Positions 36,145 to 48,300 of a stretch of DNA of 64,000 nt are shown one piece after another (the first letter of the stretch is position 1; each line of letters opens with the position of its first letter). The stretch is from Haemaphysalis longicornis (Eukaryota; Arthropoda; Arachnida; Ixodida; Ixodidae): NCBI GenBank assembly GCA_013339765.2, contig CM023457.1:45186144-45250143 (forward strand), in the 5' to 3' direction. A model generated the notes under the pieces. The model had not been told where the DNA came from, did not search any database, and saw nothing but the letters and a program-made list of their open reading frames with translations. The position numbers and the translations under genes are program-made.

Positions 36145-36378
36145 TTAGCCCTGACTGTCTCGGACACTATCAGCCTCTCCACACGAACAGCTGCAGTCGT
36201 CGCACGGCAAGTCTTGTGTGGTGAGAGATTCAAGGTGGCTGCCTCCGTCAGACTCGAGCACTTTTGCCTTGAGCGCAATCTCCTCACGAATTTGGGAGCG
36301 TGGTGCCGGGACGCATTGGTTGCGTCGGAGCACTAATGGGATGTTGCCCGTCGGGTGCAAGAGAAGATAGTAGATCAC
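36145..36378 (-). CDS. XKR (- strand) exon 5 (tail and stop)
   Basis: Acceptor CCTTTGCGCAG, 8.7 kb from exon 4. Starts VIYYLLLHPTGNIPLVLRR, completing the last membrane segment (family pattern YY..FHP), then a 65-residue cytosolic tail ending SVRDSQG and TAA. Phase and motif continuity make the link to exon 4 convincing. Confidence 0.85.
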   Translation of the reverse strand: MIYYLLLHPTGNIPLVLRRNQCVPAPRSQIREEIALKAKVLESDGGSHLESLTTQDLPCDDCSCSCGEADSVRDSQG

Positions 36379-39300
36379 CTGCGCAAAGGGTCGCACCTTG
36401 ATGCAATCTTGCTGTCTGTCAAATTAGCCTACCTTTAACAAGATGAACACAGTGAAATAATTGTCACCTGAGGGTGGGCTATCTATCAAGGTAATGTCAA
36501 TGGCTTGTTTGGGAGTATTTGAAACTTCAAGTACTTTGTGAATAGTGTTTGCTAGTTGATGTGATTTGCAGAGCAGTGTTATTGTCTGAAGTACTTGGAA
36601 TGTTCGAAAGTTAAGAATAACAAAACAATAAAAATATGGCTGCACATCTGCTCCTTTCGTTGCAAATGTCGACAGAAGACGATAGTCGACTGGCGCCCCT
36701 GGCAATTAAATGCCTTCCTTCTCTTTCCCGCTCATCTATCATGCTGTTCCTCCTCTCCCATCTCGTTCTTCCCAAGACAGTACGCTAGAGGTTCGCTCAC
36801 CCAAATTTAAATTTATCGTGTCCAAGTCAGGTGCCTCGATGCCAGCGCTGCCGTACGACGGAGATGCGCGTGAATCGAGGCACCCTACTCAAACGTTTAT
36901 AGAACCACGTTTCCCTACTCCACAAGCGTTCCAAGCAGAATGTGGAACCTATCTAGTGGAACCTTTCATTGCTGTTGCCATTTGATTTTTTAAAATGCTG
37001 CCACGTAGTGCGGGAAACAGCAGGCGATGGTTTTCTGCAGTTGATGTAGTATTTTCTTTTCTATCGCAAAAACCAAGCATCCGTAAATTTTTTAATAAAG
37101 GAACAATGCAAATATCACTTATGTATTGATTTTCTGCCTTATATTTGTGTAATGACTTGTTCTTGTCCAACAGTGTTGAAAAGTGTGAACATTAGCACCG
37201 GACTTACACGTTTAGATTTGGCTGTGAGTATTACGCAGTTTCTGTGTCACTTAGGCCGGGTGGCTAAATCGAGTCACAGACAGACGACAGACATACATAC
37301 GGACCAAAATTTCTGCGTTTAAGTAGCCCAAGAAAGACTATTGTCTTTAAAATTAAAGCAGTTTCAACGCAAAAGCTGTCTGGAGTGCAGAGCAGTGATT
37401 CACCAGAGGGGCTGTGGTGCCGTTCTCCGCTCCCTGCTACCACCTCTTACGCTCTTCCTCTCTCTGTATCGCTCCTCTCTTGATGAATTGAACACACGTT
37501 TGTTCAATGCAATTCAAATTTCCCACCTTCGCAGTGCTTGTGCACCTGCTCCTGGGACAGCCCGCATCCTTTTCTTTTTTATCTTTTCTTTATTGTTCTG
37601 CCTCAACAGCACGAGCGGGAGTTGTGTTCTTTTTGTGCTTCCTCTCGTCTTGCACGTGCTGAAGCCTTTCTGTGTCATTCTGAACACGTTGTTTTTTCCT
37701 TAGTGCCACTTTTTATTGCTTAAAAAAACCAACCCAATGAGCATTCCTAACTAAACGGACGCAGGGACTGCCAGTTAAGTACACATATTTTGCCTCAAAT
37801 GTACCTGCAGATTTCTGTGTGCCAAACAATGGGGACAGGTATGACAAGTGCCAGCTGTTCCAGCAGTTTCGAACGGTTCTGCATATATAAACCTTTTGTT
37901 TGACCTCTTAACTTTTGGCCAGAAAGCTGAACCGAGGGACAAGCGGGTGTCTTTTTGAAGCCTCTGCTTGGGTGCGTGATGCCGCGTGACTGCGGTGTCT
38001 GGATAGCAAGACTGCAGACGAGTCCCTAAAGTGCTCTGCACTTAAGGGGACACGCGGGTCAAAAAATCGCCATTTTTTCGAAATATGTCGATTTTTTGTT
38101 GTCACTTGCATTATCTTTGACTATTGTCATGAATCAGCCCGCCGCAATGCTTCGGGCTTTGTGTTGCACTCCTCGGCTGTGTGGCGAAGCCTCCACTACG
38201 TGCGCCTTTCAGACAGGCCTCCCTGCCGGTGACTCACGCTTGCAGCCGACAGATCCAAACAAGCTGCTACATGTCGGGAAAGTTTGGATCACTGGTGCCT
38301 CGCTACCGGCATGATTCAAACTTTGGTGGCGGCCGTCGCAACATGCAGAGACTTGTCCGAAGGACGTGGAAGCCACTGCGGAGACCTCCTCTCTCCCCTC
38401 TCTGGGACTCGGCGTGTGCCGCTACTACCGGCCGCTCACGAACTATGGAAAGAGTGTTGTGTGTGCCTGTACCATTCGTGTTGTGTGCACAATCTAGAGG
38501 GAACGCTTGTTTGACCGTTAGCGCTTTGGGTATAAATAGGACCCCACAAGTGCTGTAGTTCATTCCTGCTTGAGCAGTGAATCAATGCTGTCACTGTGCT
38601 TGAGTCCTGTACTGTAAGCTTGCCCGTCGGAGCATTATTCTTTGGCTTCGGCTCATCTCTCGCCATGCAGTAAACGAGTTAAGTTTGCCTTCGGGTTCTG
38701 GTCTTTTTCAAGGCACAACATTGGCTGGCCGCTCGCTTCACCATGCTACCACACGCATGTCAGAGGTGATGGAGCTCGGCTCGGGTACGCCTTCCCATAA
38801 GCAGCAACGGGTTGTCAGCGGTGGGATGACAACGCTGCAACACTATCCTTCTTTCATGGGAAAAAAATGAAAACGAAATACGAATGAGACCTTAGTAAAA
38901 AACGTGTCTGAATGACCCTCGGTGCCCTAGAAATCACGCAATCAAGCCAAATTTCAGCCATCTTTGAGAGTTTTCGCTGCACAGAAACGTGGCTGGCGGC
39001 CATTTCAGTCACTTGAGAGAGTTAGACAAAGCCTTCTTCTCTCAATTGAACCACTAGCCAGCTTCAAATCTCCACGTAAAAAAAATTTTAAATAATAATT
39101 CTTCCCTCTTGTTTTGAGAGCTCCTACTGCCTATTTAAATCACGCGATGTGAAATCGTGACCGCCATTGGCTTTCGCCACTTGTGAGCCACCATCGCCTC
39201 CATCGTTCCGTTCGTTACTTCACGATATCTTTTCTATTTCCTTGTCGAGTGTTTGTAATCATGAACGGTAAGGAGAAGTGTGATTTTCATCGCCGCAAGT

Positions 39301-42300
39301 CCTGAACTTCATGCACGTACAAGGGAAAGCGCAAGCGGCACAGCATTGCGACGACCATAGGCAACATCGGCATGACCGGCACGGCGAGGCCTAACGGCAA
39401 TGCGCCTTCAGGCGTTGCAAGCGCGGCTCAACCAGGCGAGGCTGATTTCAGTGACGCTATCAGCTTTGTAAGCGCGTCGGAGAAGAAGTAGCAGGCTTCC
39501 AAGGCGGGGAGACAGCCGGCAATGGGAGCATTGCAGGCGCAGTTATCTGCGAAGTCGACGGTCTGACTGACCTTGTGAGTGCGGGAAGTGCAAACTCGTC
39601 GTAGTTGAGGTTGCGAACAAGGGTACTAGAACTCAATTGCAAAAATGTGGAGTGCCTGCAGGAGTGGCCGCCATCAGCCGTGGAGGCCGCAACCTTCAAC
39701 TCTGCACTGGAAGTCCCCATAATAGTTTCGCCTTCATCGTGAAAGCAGCACTCGCTGCACGCGCGGTTGGCGTTGGACACAATCGTCTATCCAGGTTTTG
39801 TGCCATTCTCCAAGAACTGGGAATCTTCCTTTCGTAACAACTGGTCAGACTAAGCAGTGCAAGTGACCAGCGGTGGTTCAGGCAAATGTCTGCCAAGCTG
39901 ACCGCCAAGCTGATTGCCATGCTGACTGCCAAGCTGAACCATCGCCGCATTCCGGTGAAGTGTGCCCGTATCGAGGACTCAACCCGCTAAAATCGTGGGG
40001 GTGCAACTTATGCGGCAGGAGAGTTCTAGTTTCAGGACCTCAATGTGGACATTTCAAACTTATCCCCACCAAGTTTCATGATGTTTGAACAAGATTTAAG
40101 AATCTGCCAAAGAAATAAACTTTCAATTGCGTTTTTCTCAGTTCGGCATTTTTGTCAGTTTTCTGAGTTTGTGCACACTATTTTTTCCACTTGCCGTATT
40201 GCAACGAAATTTTGCACAGACGTTCATTATAACATGTGGAGTGCCGAAATCTTGTTAGTTATGCAATTTGTGTCAGATATTTCTGACGGTCATGAAACAA
40301 AAATATACAAACAAGAAAAGGCACACTACCTGTCACTTTTTTTTTTCGTGGTGAGGAAAATGAATATAAGGCTTTTTCAGGTACATTTCAGCACTATGAA
40401 GTTCACAAGAAACCACCTAGGCTATTTTAAAACTTGCAGTCAAAATTTTTACTATAAAAAATAGTGTGCATAAAAAAGCCATTTTTCTGCACATCATGCT
40501 GCAAAAAATTTCATCCAGAGTAGATATGTGAAATCTGATTGCATATATGTATGACAAGAGGAGCTCAATCTCTACAAGCTGCAAAACTTTCAGCCTCCTA
40601 ACTTCATTGTTAAAAAAAATTGTTTTGAAGAGCATGTCCCCGTAAAGTAGGCTCTGCTGAACGGCATGCAAGTTTTGCTGCACAGCATGCCTTTTTTTAG
40701 ATCGGCTTTCTCGCATGACACCGCAGCTGTGCAGAAAAGCTCAACACGTGCAGGCCTTGCATAAAACAAGTACAATAAACCCTCAATATAATGAGATCGT
40801 TTGAGATTGAAAGAGAAAGAAAGAGGAAGAAGAATTAAAGCCGTTCCACTCAATGTGAAAGCTGTCAGAAGTGCAGAGCAGTGATTCGCCATAATGGGCT
40901 GTACCGCCGTTATCCGCTTACTGCTACTTTCCCATGCAATTCAAATTTCCCGCCTTCGCAGTGCTCGCGCGCCGCCTGCCTGAAACTGCGCCAGCGGGAG
41001 TTCTGTTCTCTTTGTGCTTTTCTCCCGCACACGTCCAGCGTTGCACTGCCACATTTTGCGTTTACTATAAAAAAAAACCAACCCAACGGTGCTCCTCAAC
41101 TAAAGGAACGCGGGCGCTGCCGTTAATTACGATATTTTTCCTCAAATGACCTATTTTTTGTTTTTTTTGCGCTAAACAACGGGAGATGTATGACAACCCA
41201 GCATTTCACGTGTTTTGAACCTTATGACTATATACCACTTGGCTTTCGAAGCCTCTGGGGTAGCCGTGAACAACAGCGTTACCCCGGACGCCGCCTTGGT
41301 GCTCATATACTTGGGTCGAGCGAGTGAGCTAGACGACAAGGCGAGTGCCTAAAGTGCTCTGCACTAAAAAACACCTGTTGCTGGCAACCATCTATTCTCC
41401 GTTACTGCCTGCCCTTCTGCAATCACTATTACAACATCATCACACTCATTAGCACTAGCAGCACACCCATGCCAAGAGCCTTTTAGTGCCCCTAATACAA
41501 AACACAAAACATTTTTATGGGAGCATTGCTGAGGAATCTATACATTATTGTATTCTTGCCTGGCCCTTATCTTTTAGTGTAGCTGATAACTTTCCACTTC
41601 ATTTCACCTTTTTGTAGTTAAAGCTTGCGGCATTTTGTGGTGGGGGGATGTGTACTGGGGGGGGGAACAGTGTCCCGGCGTGCCCCCTCCTAGAAGAAAC
41701 CCAGTTATGAATAACTTCTAATTTTTAGGTTTCTACCAAATGTAAAACTTTAAAACCTTACCACTGTTTAGGATTCCACAGCTTACACTTTAGCCTGAAA
41801 TTGATACATCAATGTCGTCAATTACTTTACTTGCAATTTTGATTTGTCTGCCATAGCAGTCATTGCAATATTTTAACTTATGAACAGCACATCCCCTGAT
41901 GGCTTTTACTTTAGACTTTATTTCTGTACAAACCTCACTTATGCATTCTGTGCTGCGAAAATCTGTACCAAATGCACCCCAAAACCTTGCGCACCACTTT
42001 AACCCTTTCGTTACCGTGGAAATTGAAAATTTTGAGGGCTCTAACAAAACATTTTTTCTGTTCTATACATATTGATCAGGCACACATTGAAGTGGCATAA
42101 AATGCAGATGATTCCATGCGCTTTCCAACGAAACCAGTTTTACAATTTATACACCTTCGCAGTGCTCGCGCGCCGCCTGCCTGAAACTGCGCCAGCGGGA
42201 GTTCTGTTCTCTTTGTGCTTTTCTCCCCACACGTGCCAGCGTTGCACTGCCACATTTTGCGTTTACTATAAAAAAAAACCAACCCAACCGGTGTCCTCAA

Positions 42301-45300
42301 CTAAAGGAACGCGGGCGCTGCCGGTTAATTACGTATATTTTTCCTCAAATGTACCTATAGTTTTCTTTGCGCTAAACAACGGGAAGATGTATGACAAGCG
42401 CCAGCATTTCACGTGTTTTGAACTCTTATGACTATATAAACCACTTGGCTTTCGAAGCCTCTGGGGTATGCCGTGAACAACAGCGTTACCCCGGGACGCC
42501 GCCTTGGTGCTCTATATACTTGGGTCGAGCGAGTGAGCTAGGACGACAAGGCGAGTGCCTAAAGTGCTCTGCACTTAAAAAACACCTGTTGCTGGCAACC
42601 ATCTATTCTCCGTTACTGCCTGCCCTTCTGCAATCACTATTAACAACATCATCACACTCATTAGCATAGCAGCACACCCATGCCAGGAGCCTTTTAGTGC
42701 CCATAATGCAAAACACGAAACATTTTTAATGGGAGCATTGCTGAGGAATCTATACATTATTGTATTCTTGCCTGGCCCTTATCTTTTAGTGTAGCTGATA
42801 ACTTTTCACTTCATTTCACCTTTTTGTAGTTTAGAGGCTTGCAGGCATTTTGTTGTGTGTGTGTGTGTGTGGGGGGGGGGGGGGTGGTCCCGGGGGGGTG
42901 AAGGAGGGTACATGTGGGGTAACAGCTGGCGGTGTTCAAGGCCGATTGGAAGTGCTCTCCTCGTCTAAACTGATATTCAACTACTTGGTGCATCGCCTCC
43001 TGTATTTTACAATGCCAGATGTATCGCCTGCTTCCCAATGGGAGTGAGTGGTATGCCTACACTGCCCACATGTCGTAAGGTGGGAGCCCCGAGCTTAATT
43101 AAGGGGGCACACTGGTCTTACAAACTTTTTTTTTTTTGCTTGCCAACCAATTTTGACAAAACTTCATGAGCTTGTTCAGTTTTTTTAGCTCATTTCAAAT
43201 ATCTAATTAGTTTTGATGTGAGACAACTAGTTTCAGAATTAATTAAAAAAAATTCTTGATTGTTCTTGAGAACAATAGGGAAAAAACTATTCAACAAAAG
43301 ATTACCAGCAAGACATGAATACTAGATAAAAGAAGTTGTGGAGAATGAAATTGGGAAGCAGTTTTTTGTCTTGCAATCACATACACGTTTACATCAATTC
43401 TAACCTCTAGGTTCGAACTACTCCTGCTAACCAATTAAAAATAATGCTAATTAAACATAAACAACTACTGAAACACAAAATGCAAAATCTGCTTCCCATA
43501 TCGCATGGTTTAAAACATTCAGCTTCGCAGTGCAAGAAAAATGATCTTCCTAGCTGCACTACGTGCTGGGATGTACCTCTCGAGAATTTTGTATAACTGT
43601 GATGCCACTTGTGGTGAAAAAGTGAGGAATTATGGGAAAATAATTATTTCTTTGTTCAAATGAGGCCTTTATGGCTTTTAAAAGTACCTGGTACTGTTCG
43701 ACATATGGAATTTTTGGAGGAAAAACTGAGCAAATGAAGAGAAAAGTGATACCTAAAAAAAACTTATGGGGCAATTTTTTGGTCCTAAAGACCCAGGTGC
43801 CCCCTTGGATCACTCAACCATAACTGAATTCGAGAGCAACTTGTGCCTGGTTGCCAAGGCAACCGATGTTTGAGATTAAGAAGTGCTCTCACCAGCGATA
43901 GAAAACTCAACACTGGTCCTCGTGGCGGAGCACGTTTCGCCAATGTTGCCGCTTTCCACCACACCTTACCCCAAGATGAGCTGGTCACGTGACTAAAGCG
44001 CTGGGAAGGCTAGCAATCGGGGAAGAGTGGCCGGAATAGAAGAAAAGGGCTCAGTCAGCCGCTCGGGGCTGATGCATTTGGCATTGTAAAATACCGGAGG
44101 CGATGCTTGGTTTTACCTTTCAACTTTTAGCTGAAGCTGTTATCGCAGAAGTAAGGCGTGGGAGAAGTGGAAGCACGAGCGACGTGCTTTTTTTGAGGCA
44201 GAGTAGTGGGCAACGGAGGTGCCATGGCAATTAAATAAGCTTGCAGTTGAGTAACTGCGTAGTAGTGCCAAATATGAATTTCAGAACACAAAAATGAAAC
44301 CGAAACTGCTGGATGGAAACTGGCCAAGAATGCCAGGTCCACTTGTTAGACATGCGGGGAACCTTCAGAAATTAGCTTTGGCAGAATAAAGCTACCCTTT
44401 CTCCAAACCAAAGATCGCTAGTCATTTTCAGGTAATTATCACATCTCAACGCTGTCGGATCACAAAGCTGACAACATAATTTGGTATTTCACTTGCTAGG
44501 AGCCTTCTGATAACAAAAAAATCAATGGCAATGCAGCCCAACCACGAGTGGCACGCTTTTTTGTGAAGTGCGGCAACCATGCCCCCTTTCTCAAAAACAC
44601 ACGCACCTCAGCTCGCAAAAAACGCCGTCAAAAATATCAATGTCACCGGAGTGGGAAAATTTCAACTGATTCTAAAGGTGCAGTGCCTAGACTAACCACT
44701 GGGGTGCATTAGGTGTACGAGAAACGACTACAACATGCACAAATAAGCAATATATAAAGCATCGATCGCCGGTGATCAATTTGAATAGGTGTGGTAACGA
44801 AAGAGTTAATCCTTTTTTTCTTTGAAACTAGTTCTCCCACCCTGTACCTCATCTTCTAGTGTTCCGCCTTTGTATGGTCCTAGACTCGTTTCAACTAACA
44901 AACATTAAACAATTTAATCTACACTAATCTCATCTAACCATCTAATGCACATATAGTAGAGATGGGGTCAAGGGCAGTACCAGCAACGGGCATATTCCAC
45001 GGAATTCAAAACACGGCCAACAAATGGGACAGAAAGAGGCAACACGCAGCGCTGAATTCCACTGAACACCCACCATGAAGGTGATGCCCAGGAGGAAGCA
45101 GAGGCTGCCCCCGAGGACGGCGGGCAGTTTGTACCAGAGGCCCGGCGGGCTGTAGGCGCAGAAGACGCCCAGTAGCACGCTGTTCTCCACAAAGGTGCCC
45201 ACATAGAAGACGGCCAGCCGGAAGCGCGTCGGCGTGTCCACGGGGTTCAGGTAGCAGAAGATGAACACCACGCCCAGCACAAAGTTGTACACCAGCTCCT

Positions 45301-48300
45301 CCACCCTGCACCACCACCCGCATCCCGTGTCCCCGCTCAAGCGTTGACAAGGAGCCATCAAGACAAGATATAGATAAATTCGAAAAAGAGCTGGCCTTTG
45401 GTAGCTCGCTCAGCTCCACCGCAGCCATGAAAGATGTGTTTTTGTTTGTGATTGATTGATTGATTGCAGGGTTTAACGCGCCAACGCAACGCAGGCAATG
45501 AGGCATGCCGTAGTGGAAGGCTCCGGATTAATTTTGACCACCTGGGGACCTGTAACGTGCGCCGAAATCTCACACACTGGCGTTTTCACTTTTCGCCTCC
45601 ATCAGAAAAACGGCCGTCGCGGCCGGGAATTGAACCCGCATCCTCGTGCTCAGCAGCACAACGCCTTAGCTACTGAGCCACCGCGGTGGGTAGGGAAACC
45701 CGCCAGTGCTGCCATCTGCGAAGCGACTTGCTAAATAGCCCAATAACAAGTCAGTCTCGTTCATTACGCTCAAGACGAGAATTATCTCGAGCGGGTGAGC
45801 TCGTCCAAAACGGTTTCGGGACAGTTCGGCAAAGACGAGCTGCACTCGTCCTAAACGGTTAAGGGGTTAACAAAAGCCTCTCTCGGAGCTTGAAGAAGAG
45901 TAATGCCTGTGCTACACGGTAACTTTCAATTGACGATTGAACTCTCCCCCACTACTGCTCCCTATGTATTTACAATGGGGCACTCGATAGACAATTGGTT
46001 CAATGGCCTTCCGAAGGCCTTTGAAACGACCGTGTAGCACAGGTGTAACCCACCACCCAAGCAGCACCGATGCGCACCTGTTCTCGTAGAACTGGGTCTT
46101 CATGGAGATGATCCACACGGACATGAGCAGCCAGCGCAGGCCACACACGAGGAACATGTAGAGGGGGAAGATGGAGGCGAACAGGCCCAGGGCCAGGACG
46201 CGGGGCACCAGCACCAGGAGGCGCCAGAGGAAGTACACGGCTGCCCCCCGCCACCGCATGTTGGCCTTGTCCTCAATGACCAGCCGCAGCGACTTGTTGT
46301 ACGAGGCCAGCGACCAGGCCACCGACACCAGGGATGTCACGATGGACACGTTCTGCGCCACCACTGCACCACGCAACGAGGGAACGGGGATCACCAAGGG
46401 AGCGGAGTAAATACGGTGGTGCAGTCTAGTCCACGTACCGTATTTTCGCGCTTTTAAGGGGGCACACTGCTCTTGAAGGAGCCATGAAGACAAAATACAA
46501 GTTCAGTTTATTAGGAAGACTGCTTAGTCCCGATAACAATGATGCCAATATCATCGCAATCTTCGAACAAATAACGGATATATTAAAGAGAACGTGTGAA
46601 GCAGTCGCAACCCCCTAGCCGATTTCCCGCAACTTTTCTATGACGTCACGGAACATTGTTTGTGCGATTGGCGGCCGCCTAACTGAGCTGTCACGATGAC
46701 ACATGACTGGACGTCTGTAATGGGGCCTCTAGTTCCATTTGACCGCATCACTTGAATGGTAACGTGCAGTTAACGCACTGAAAATTATGTTTTATTGTTG
46801 GCCCGTATGACGTCATTCTTGCTCATAACACGTCACTGTGGAGCAAAATTTGAAAGTCTGTAAATACTTCTTGCTTTTTTTTTTTTCGTTAAAAAAACAT
46901 CTTTTGTGGCTCTAATGGAGCTGAGTGAGATACTGAATCCTAGATCTTTCAAATTAAACGAAGTTGTATTTTCTCTTCATGGCTATTTAAGGTTTACACT
47001 GCTCTTAAAACAGCTTCTTTTAATTTTTAAGCAAACTCTGTGAAGCTTGTCAGTCTTGCTACTTTTCTCCCACTGATTTCAAATATGCCACTATTTTTTG
47101 AGTTGGTCAATTAGTTCCCAAGATAATTAGAGATAATTGGCCATTTTTGGTCAAACAATAGACAAAACAGTTTTTGTCATAAAGCTGTAATCTTTAATTT
47201 TCAAGTACTATGAACCCTGGTGAATGCAGTAAGAGATTCGGTTTTTTCATGCACCGCTTGGAACTAATTTTACAGCTCGTTAAATTTTGGTGTTTCAAAT
47301 GGGAACTCAAATTGGTTCCTTGCCACTGGTGCCCCTAAAGTTTAATGAGCTGTAAAATTAATTCCAAGCGATGTGTCAACAAACTACTTCAATTATAGCA
47401 TTCACCAGGGTTCATAGTACTGGAAAATATAAAGATTACAGTTTTATGACCAACACTGTTTTGTCTATTGTTTGACCAAAAACGGCTACTAATTATCTCG
47501 GGAACTAATTGACCAACTGAAAAAATGATGGCATATTTGAAATCAGTGGGAGAAAAGCAGCAAGACTGACAAGTTTCACGGAGTTTACTTGAAAATTAAA
47601 AGACGTCGTTTCAAGACCCTTTTAACCAAAATCAAAAATGCGAAAATTTCAGAGGCAAAGTAAAGGCACAGATAATATTGAATTGCGCTACATACAGGAC
47701 TGGGACGAAGTTTATATTGCGCCCCATCCCAGTCCTGTTAGCGTCCAGTTTGTCTTTGTATACATAACGCAATCCAATATGAAACATCGCCAACTTAGCG
47801 CAATTCAATATGAAACATCGCCAACTAGCCCCATTCTATGTCTTTTTGAAGATAATACGCAGTATCCGCACGACGACCGCCTCTTCAGTGAGGTGCTCGG
47901 ATGTTTCCAATACATCGGCTCTGACTGACATTCTTCCCGTGAAAAAATGGGGGAAGTTGAAGAGGCACCCAGACAAATTCAAAGCAGCGCGCATGTGACA
48001 CAACAAGGGAATGCGCAAGTGCCGCAGCTCATGAGCGGGAGCGTGCAGGGATGAGGCCAAAGTGGCGGCACCAAGAGGGGGGGGGGGGTTCAAAAGGAAA
48101 ACGTCTCTCCTCCTCCCTTCACTTCCTCGAAAGTGGCACAGTCAACTCGTTTTCGGAGGTATGGATGGAATGCGAGGAGCATCGCGGCGCATATGCCGTT
48201 GGCGCGAAGAGCCGGCGGCAGCTCGCACTGTCGGTGCACGCTGTAACCGGATTCAATCGCTATATCCTCTTTCGCGGCACGGGAGCATTGTGAAAAGCAG

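Noticed and set aside
44942..45073. Continuation of the XKR exon 4 frame to a stop
   Set aside because: The reading past GITFM lacks family features, while a good donor there joins in phase to a family-like last exon at 36378.
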